64,000 nucleotides of DNA from an uncultured Flavobacteriales bacterium (lineage in GTDB: Bacteria > Bacteroidota > Bacteroidia > Flavobacteriales_G > Salibacteraceae), in NCBI GenBank assembly GCA_913062955.1, contig CAJXZP010000005.1, forward strand, positions 1-64,000, written 5' to 3'. Positions within the stretch are counted from its first letter, which is position 1. Every line of letters begins with the position of its first letter. Shown here one piece after another: positions 58,866 to 64,000 of the stretch. Below the pieces are notes generated by a model. It worked only from the letters and a program-made list of their open reading frames with translations. It did no database searches and was not told where the DNA came from. Made by a program: the position numbers and the translations under genes.

Positions 58866-60116
58866 ATGGCGGAAATTATTAGAATGCCAAAGCTTAGCGA
58901 CACCATGACTGAAGGTGTGGTAGCTGAATGGCACAAGAAAGTAGGGGATACAGTTGAGTCTGGAGAACTACTTGCTGACATCGAAACAGATAAAGCTACC
59001 ATGGAATTTGAATCATTCCAAGATGGTGTACTCTTACATATTGGAATTGAAAAAGGACAAACCGCTCCTGTAGATTCTATTTTAGCCGTACTTGGCCAAA
59101 AGGGGGAAGACTTTCAATCCATGATTGATGATGATGTTGTACCAGCCACAGAAGAACCTGAAGCTGAACCAGCTCCGGCACCTACACCAACCGCTGAAAC
59201 TCCAAAAGCAACCACTCCGGTTAATACTCCTACTACGACTCCTTCTCCCATTGTGAATGATGGGTCTATCAAGGCTTCTCCATTGGCTAAAAGTTTAGCC
59301 AACGAAAGAGGAATTGATTTAGCGACTGTTAATGGTACTGGTGACAACGGAAGAATTGTAAAGGCAGATATCGATAGTTATAAAGTACCTGCTGCCAACT
59401 CCTACAAGGGAGGAATAGCGGTACCTGCAGGTCAGGAATCATTCTCAGAAACACCGGTTTCGCAAATGAGAAAAACCATTGCCAAAAGATTAGCGGCAAG
59501 TAAATTCTCAGCTCCTCACTTCTATTTATCTATGGAAATAGATATGGAAAATGTGATGGCTGCAAGAAAAACGGTTAATGCGGCACAAGAAGTAAGAGTT
59601 TCATTTAATGATTTCGTTGTGAAAGCAGCCGCCATTGCATTAAAGAAACATCCATTAATCAATTCTTCTTGGTTAGAAGATAAAATCCGTTACAACAATC
59701 ACGTAAACATTGGTGTGGCTGTTGCGGTTGATGAAGGTTTATTAGTTCCTGTAGTTCGTTTTGCGGATACCAAGACTTTACCCCAAATTTCAATGGAAGT
59801 AAAAGAATTGGCAGGTAAAGCACGTGACAAAAAATTACAACCTGCAGAATGGGAAGGCAATACTTTCTCGATCTCAAATTTAGGAATGTACGGAATTGAA
59901 TCTTTCACTGCAATTATTAATCCACCAGATGCAGCCATTATGGCCATTGGAGGTATTATTGAAAAACCAGTGGTGAAAAGCGGTCAAATTGTTCCGGGAC
60001 ACACTATGAAAGTTACGCTTTCATGTGATCACAGAGTAATTGATGGTGTTATGGGATCTGAATTCCTAAACACATTTAAAAGCATGCTAGAACAACCTGT
60101 TCTTATGTTATCGTAA
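58866..60116 (+). CDS. pdhC: pyruvate dehydrogenase E2 (dihydrolipoamide acetyltransferase)
   Basis: A 416-residue E2 core with a single lipoyl domain (about 1-80, lipoylated Lys43 in ETDKATMEFES) and a Pro/Thr/Ala-rich linker (about 95-130). A subunit-binding domain (about 135-172, ASPLAKSLANERGIDLATVN) and the catalytic domain with His389 in SCDHRVIDG follow. It is co-transcribed with pdhA. One lipoyl domain is fewer than the three of E. coli E2. A strong terminator follows. Confidence 0.96.
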   Translation: MAEIIRMPKLSDTMTEGVVAEWHKKVGDTVESGELLADIETDKATMEFESFQDGVLLHIGIEKGQTAPVDSILAVLGQKGEDFQSMIDDDVVPATEEPEAEPAPAPTPTAETPKATTPVNTPTTTPSPIVNDGSIKASPLAKSLANERGIDLATVNGTGDNGRIVKADIDSYKVPAANSYKGGIAVPAGQESFSETPVSQMRKTIAKRLAASKFSAPHFYLSMEIDMENVMAARKTVNAAQEVRVSFNDFVVKAAAIALKKHPLINSSWLEDKIRYNNHVNIGVAVAVDEGLLVPVVRFADTKTLPQISMEVKELAGKARDKKLQPAEWEGNTFSISNLGMYGIESFTAIINPPDAAIMAIGGIIEKPVVKSGQIVPGHTMKVTLSCDHRVIDGVMGSEFLNTFKSMLEQPVLMLS

Positions 60117-60135
60117 CCCTCGATTCAAAATTATA

Positions 60136-60165
60136 AAAGCCACTTTTTAAAGTGGCTTTTTTTTT
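60136..60165 (+). terminator. terminator of pdhA-pdhC
   Basis: An 11-bp stem (AAAGCCACTTT / AAAGTGGCTTT, loop TT) is followed by nine T, about 20 bases past the pdhC stop. Confidence 0.92.
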
Positions 60166-60201
60166 GCCAATACTTTTCTAAAATTGTTTTAGTTTGGAAC
60201 T

Positions 60202-61494
60202 ATGAAAAACTGCATTTCTACACTATTTGCACTCCTTGCAACCCTTGCTTCATATTCTCAATTTAATACGCGTTTATTATCTCCTATTCCGGAACCCGTT
60301 TCCAATAATGCCGTGTGTGGGGTAACCATGGGTGGCCAACCGTTTGTTTACTCATTTGGAGGTATGGATACCACAAAATCGTATTTAGGCATCCACAATC
60401 GCTCCTATAAGCTTAACGTGAACACCAATACTTGGACTACCTTGCCCGACCTTCCATCCCCAGCAACAAAAATTGCCGCAGGTGCGAGTTGCATAAATAA
60501 CATCATTTACATCATAGGAGGCTATCAGGTTCTAGCAAATGGCAATGAAATTTCACATCCTTCGGTTCATCGATTTGATGTAGCGGGCGACACCTTTTTA
60601 ATAGATGGCGCTCCTTTACCTAAAGCAACCGATGATCACGTTCAAACCATTTACAAAGACAGTTTAATCTATATTATTACCGGCTGGAGCCAAAACACCA
60701 ATATTCCAAATGTTCAAATTTACTCCCCACAATTAGACACCTGGTTAATTGGCACCCCTGTACCCAATAACAATCTATATAAATCATTTGGTGCATCAGG
60801 CTCCATACTAGAAGATACCCTTTACTATTTTGGAGGAGCTCGATATGCCTCCAATTTCCCAATACAAAGGGAGCTTCGAAAAGGGTTTATTAATCCAAAT
60901 AACCCAACCGATATTACCTGGACTATTGACACGATCCATAGGGATATTGTAGGATATAGAATGGCGTCCACAACATTTAACAGCGAACTCCTATGGATAG
61001 GTGGATCCAACCACACCTATAATTACGATGGAATAGGTTATCAAGGTTCCATTCCGGTGGAACCTAATCATAGAATTTTAAGTTACTCCCCCCTAATGGA
61101 CAAGTGGGACACCACCCATCACCTTGAAATTAATATGGACTACAGAGGAATCGCCAACTCTGGAAGCCAACTAATCTTGGTCGGTGGTATGGACGAAGGC
61201 CAACGAGTAAGTCCAAAAACGCTGGAAATATCTTCCACGACCCAATCCATTATAAATACAACCATATCCCCCATTTCAATTTACCCGAACCCTACCAACG
61301 ATCACATTACCGTTTACGGACCACATAAAGTCTTTCATCTCCAAATAATCAATCTGCAAGGTCAAATGGTAATGGATTCAACTATTCCACCCAAAACCAC
61401 CATTAGTTTGCGACATTTACCCTCCGGAATGTATGTAACCCGGGTATATTTCGAAAATAAAACCTACTATACCCGATTACTTATTACCCCATAA
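60202..61494 (+). CDS. kelch-repeat protein with T9SS type A sorting domain
   Basis: A 430-residue secreted protein. A signal peptide (ending LASYSQ near residue 20) leads to kelch-type beta-propeller blades, each with a YxxGG-like turn (VYSFGGMDTT, IIYIIGGYQVL, LYYFGGARYA, LLWIGGSNHTY, LILVGGMDEG) and a following W/Y. A type A sorting domain begins near residue 350 (SIYPNPTNDHITVYGP) and ends VYFENKTYYTRLLITP. Kelch propellers bind proteins or glycans, and the ligand is unknown. It is a monocistronic cargo gene of the T9SS, convergent with sppA. Confidence 0.85.
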   Translation: MKNCISTLFALLATLASYSQFNTRLLSPIPEPVSNNAVCGVTMGGQPFVYSFGGMDTTKSYLGIHNRSYKLNVNTNTWTTLPDLPSPATKIAAGASCINNIIYIIGGYQVLANGNEISHPSVHRFDVAGDTFLIDGAPLPKATDDHVQTIYKDSLIYIITGWSQNTNIPNVQIYSPQLDTWLIGTPVPNNNLYKSFGASGSILEDTLYYFGGARYASNFPIQRELRKGFINPNNPTDITWTIDTIHRDIVGYRMASTTFNSELLWIGGSNHTYNYDGIGYQGSIPVEPNHRILSYSPLMDKWDTTHHLEINMDYRGIANSGSQLILVGGMDEGQRVSPKTLEISSTTQSIINTTISPISIYPNPTNDHITVYGPHKVFHLQIINLQGQMVMDSTIPPKTTISLRHLPSGMYVTRVYFENKTYYTRLLITP

Positions 61495-61521
61495 AAAAAG
61501 CCATTTATTACTAAATGGCTT
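61493..61521 (-). terminator. terminator of sppA (shared gap with the kelch gene)
   Basis: The stem GCCATTTA / TAAATGGC (loop TTAC) at 61500-61519 has a seven-base T run on the minus strand. It lies between two convergent stop codons and mainly serves sppA. The plus-strand tail is poorer. Confidence 0.8.
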
Positions 61522-61544
61522 CTTCAATAAAAACGTAAGTAATA

Positions 61545-63350
61545 TTAATAGATTTCAATCGTATAAGGAATTCTAGCTTGAACACCTCTCATGCTTTCTA
61601 CCTGGTTAATTACTTCCAAATATTTATAACTCGCACCAAAGTTTTGCTTCATGAAATTCATGGACATATTCATTTGGAAATTTGTAAGAAACTCCTCAAA
61701 AGGATCTTTTACTTCCGGTAACTCATACAATCTATACCCCTCTAAATTCGTCACTTCGGCTGCATAGGCAATGGCATCGTCTAAGCCTCCAATTTCATCC
61801 ACCAAACCAATTTCCAGGGCATCTAACCCTGTCCATACTCGACCTCTAGCCACTTCATCCACTTGTTCGGTAGTTAACCCACGACCATCGGACACCTTTT
61901 TAAGGAAATCTTCATAAATACCAATAATTGATTCGTTTATCACATTGTATTCCGCCTCGTCTAAACGAGCAATTCCATCGGGAAATTTTGAATGCGCATT
62001 GGTTTGCTCACTTTGAAACACAATTCCTAATTTATTTTTAAAGAATTTTTCCGTAACCGGCATCATCCCAAACACACCAATTGAACCCGTTATTGTGGTT
62101 TCATTGGCATAAATTTTATCGGCATTACATGCAATAAAATACCCACCAGAAGCGGCCAAATCTCCCATGGAAACAATCAAGGGTTTTTCTGCTTTTGCCA
62201 ATACCGTTTCCCGCCACATTACATCCGAAGCTAAAGCACTTCCTCCAGGGGAATTCACTCGTAATACAATCGCTTTCACATTGGTATCCATGCGCGCCTT
62301 TTTAATGGATTTGGCAATGGACTCTGACCCCATCACACCATCCGAGTTTTTACCTGATCTGATTTCTCCATTGGCATAAATCACGGCAATTTTCTTCGTC
62401 TCACTACGAGTTGCCCCTTCCTTTTTAGTCGCTAACTTTTTCTTTTTATATTTAGAAAAGGCGACTAAATGCAACTCTTTTTCAGATCCCACTTCCACGC
62501 GACTCATTAAATCCGCTATCACTTGATCTTGGTATTTTAACGCATCTACCAATCCAAGACTTACGGTCATTTCCGCATTCTTCATGCTTAATTCATCTGC
62601 ATACCTATTCAACTTCTCTACAGAAATACCGCGTTCTTTGGAAATACCTTCCAGCCAATGCCCCCAAATGGAGCCTAAATAAGCTTTAATTTGTGTGCGA
62701 TTGGCATCACTCATTTCATCTGCAGTAAAAGGTTCCACGGCACTTTTATAAATATTTCCAGGCCCTTTGATCGCTTGCATTTCAATATCCAGCTTTTCCA
62801 ACATGCCTTTCATGTACATAATATTGGTGGCTAATCCTTTAAAGAAAATATCACCCTCCGGGAACATGTAAATTTTATCCGAAACAGAAGCCAAATAATA
62901 AGCCGACTGCGAATACCCTTCGCTATAGGAAACAATCCATTTACCCGATTTTTTAAAATCAACCAACGCATTACGTACTTCTTCTAATTGAGATAAGCCA
63001 CCCGAAAAACCACCTATCTCCATGTAAATCCCTTCCATATTTTCATCCGTAGTTGCATATTCGATAGACTGAACAATATTTCTTAAACTCATTTTCGAAA
63101 CATCGGAAAAGGGGCCCAAATCAATATTCTCAAACGGATTATCTCCAGCTCTTTCTGCAATAGATTGATTGAACTTTAAGTGATAAATAGAATTACTTTT
63201 AACTACAGTCTCCTTCTTATCAGCTGAAAAATCACTTTTCGCAGTACTAATTAAACTGGCGATACCCGCAAAAAACATAAGCATTAGTATACCCCCAGCC
63301 AGGACCATACCCAACATGGATGCAAAAACATATTTAAAAAATCTTCTCAT
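61545..63350 (-). CDS. sppA: signal peptide peptidase SppA, long type
   Basis: A 601-residue inner-membrane S49 peptidase that cuts cleaved signal peptides, fitting the many exported proteins in this region. An N-terminal helix (about 12-35) anchors it. The two S49 repeats carry Lys202 (GNIYKSAVEPFT) in the first and Ser401 (GDLAASGGYFIA) in the second, the Lys/Ser dyad of the E. coli-type 67-kDa enzyme. No signal beyond the anchor is seen. It is divergent from folK. Confidence 0.95.
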   Translation of the reverse strand: MRRFFKYVFASMLGMVLAGGILMLMFFAGIASLISTAKSDFSADKKETVVKSNSIYHLKFNQSIAERAGDNPFENIDLGPFSDVSKMSLRNIVQSIEYATTDENMEGIYMEIGGFSGGLSQLEEVRNALVDFKKSGKWIVSYSEGYSQSAYYLASVSDKIYMFPEGDIFFKGLATNIMYMKGMLEKLDIEMQAIKGPGNIYKSAVEPFTADEMSDANRTQIKAYLGSIWGHWLEGISKERGISVEKLNRYADELSMKNAEMTVSLGLVDALKYQDQVIADLMSRVEVGSEKELHLVAFSKYKKKKLATKKEGATRSETKKIAVIYANGEIRSGKNSDGVMGSESIAKSIKKARMDTNVKAIVLRVNSPGGSALASDVMWRETVLAKAEKPLIVSMGDLAASGGYFIACNADKIYANETTITGSIGVFGMMPVTEKFFKNKLGIVFQSEQTNAHSKFPDGIARLDEAEYNVINESIIGIYEDFLKKVSDGRGLTTEQVDEVARGRVWTGLDALEIGLVDEIGGLDDAIAYAAEVTNLEGYRLYELPEVKDPFEEFLTNFQMNMSMNFMKQNFGASYKYLEVINQVESMRGVQARIPYTIEIY

Positions 63351-63549
63351 AGGACATTTAATTTAATTCAAAATTAAGTCCTCAATTTAACAATTGATAA
63401 ACAAATACACTAATGGCAACAAATACGTGATTAACGGAATCCAAACGATAATTGCCAGCAGGAAATTATTCAAGAACCACCCATTTAATTCCAAAAAAGA
63501 CAAACAGACATTCTTTATACCCTTAAATTTGCACCACGAATAATCAATT

Positions 63550-64000
63550 ATGAATACAGTTTTTCTTTTACTAGGGGGTAATTTAGGAGATGTACAAAGC
63601 TCTTTTGAGATCGCCTGCCAATTCCTACAAAAGCAAGTGGGGATCATTGAAAAAAAAAGCGAGTTATATAGCAGCCCCGCCTGGGGATTTGAATCAAAAA
63701 ACAACTTTCTCAATCAAGTACTGAAACTTCATACCGACCAATTACCCTTGGAAGTATTATTTGAAACTCAAAAGATAGAGAATGAGATGGGCCGCAAACG
63801 AAATGCACATTCCAAAACTTTTGAGTCTCGATTAATTGATATCGATATTTTGTATTACAATGAGGAAATAATAAAAGAGGAAAACTTAATTATCCCGCAT
63901 TACGCCATGCATCATCGAAATTTCACCATGAAACCCATAACCGAAATTGCGGCAAATTTCATTCATCCTGTTCTAAACAAAACCAATGAACAGTTACTGA
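63550..64000 (+). CDS. folK: 2-amino-4-hydroxy-6-hydroxymethyldihydropteridine pyrophosphokinase, partial
   Basis: The frame opens at an ATG at 63550 and runs to the window edge without a stop, giving 150 residues of HPPK, which pyrophosphorylates the pterin for folate synthesis. The N-terminus has LLLGGNLGDVQSSFE, then SELYSSPAWGFESKNNFLNQ, and the signature RLIDIDILYYNEE near residues 96-108 with the metal-binding Asp pair, followed by IPHYAMHHRNFTMKP. Little of the enzyme is missing, perhaps the last few residues. A TAAATTTG -7 element lies at 63524-63531. Confidence 0.95.
   Translation, partial: MNTVFLLLGGNLGDVQSSFEIACQFLQKQVGIIEKKSELYSSPAWGFESKNNFLNQVLKLHTDQLPLEVLFETQKIENEMGRKRNAHSKTFESRLIDIDILYYNEEIIKEENLIIPHYAMHHRNFTMKPITEIAANFIHPVLNKTNEQLL

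Noticed and set aside
63387-63713. Minus-strand frame of 108 codons overlapping folK
   Set aside because: The plus strand encodes a clear HPPK. The minus frame has no recognisable feature.

Overview
The window is a gene-dense, AT-rich stretch of a Bacteroidota chromosome, most likely order Flavobacteriales. The evidence is the type IX secretion (T9SS) and gliding genes (gldJ, porP/sprF, porU, porV, a porE-like gene), cargo proteins with type A and type B C-terminal sorting domains, glutamine synthetase III, a fused secDF, promoter motifs of the Bacteroidota type (TAnnTTTG with an upstream TTG) and few Shine-Dalgarno sequences. The flavobacterial gene order gldJ, porU, porV, cdd, pdhA, pdhC also fits. 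I cannot name a genus. I see no rRNA, phage, insertion sequence or CRISPR array.

Layout: 1-5.5 kb, minus strand: a partial acyl-CoA dehydrogenase, a helix-hairpin-helix membrane protein, an Na+/alanine symporter, and a tightly coupled set DUF2851 - PspC - K+ channel - reductase. 6.8-9.9 kb: the purM-prfA-pyrF operon. 10-14.4 kb: porE-like and glnN. 14.5-19.1 kb: tatA with a Ca2+/Na+ antiporter, then secDF. 19.7-23.4 kb: DUF5606, a T9SS subtilase and a lone HsdR-N-like nuclease domain. 23.4-31.1 kb, plus strand: holA, a TonB-dependent receptor, and pyrG-yidC-DUF6438. 31.3-35.3 kb: a 1211-residue type B sorted adhesin-like protein with a small coupled partner. 35.5-40.0 kb: mdh and a tyrosinase-like T9SS cargo gene interrupted by an in-frame TGA just after its signal peptide. 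40.0-40.9 kb: a gene-free stretch with a decayed tRNA-like element, two 105-bp direct repeats and tRNA-Val. 41-45.6 kb: nhaD and exbB-exbD-tonB-folC. 45.7-49.3 kb: anmK, an acyl-CoA dehydrogenase and murF. 49.4-57.2 kb: the T9SS block, gldJ and porP on one strand and porU and porV divergent. 57.2-60.1 kb: cdd, pdhA, pdhC. The window ends with a kelch-type T9SS protein, sppA and a partial folK.

The genes cover protein export in depth (TatA, SecDF, YidC, SppA, T9SS sortase and its shuttle, GldJ, PorP, PorE) plus several substrates of that route. The observations most worth checking are the TGA-split tyrosinase-like gene, the repeat and tRNA-remnant zone beside tRNA-Val, a plus-strand terminator embedded in the coding end of murF, and a paired 9-bp repeat at the glnN promoter.
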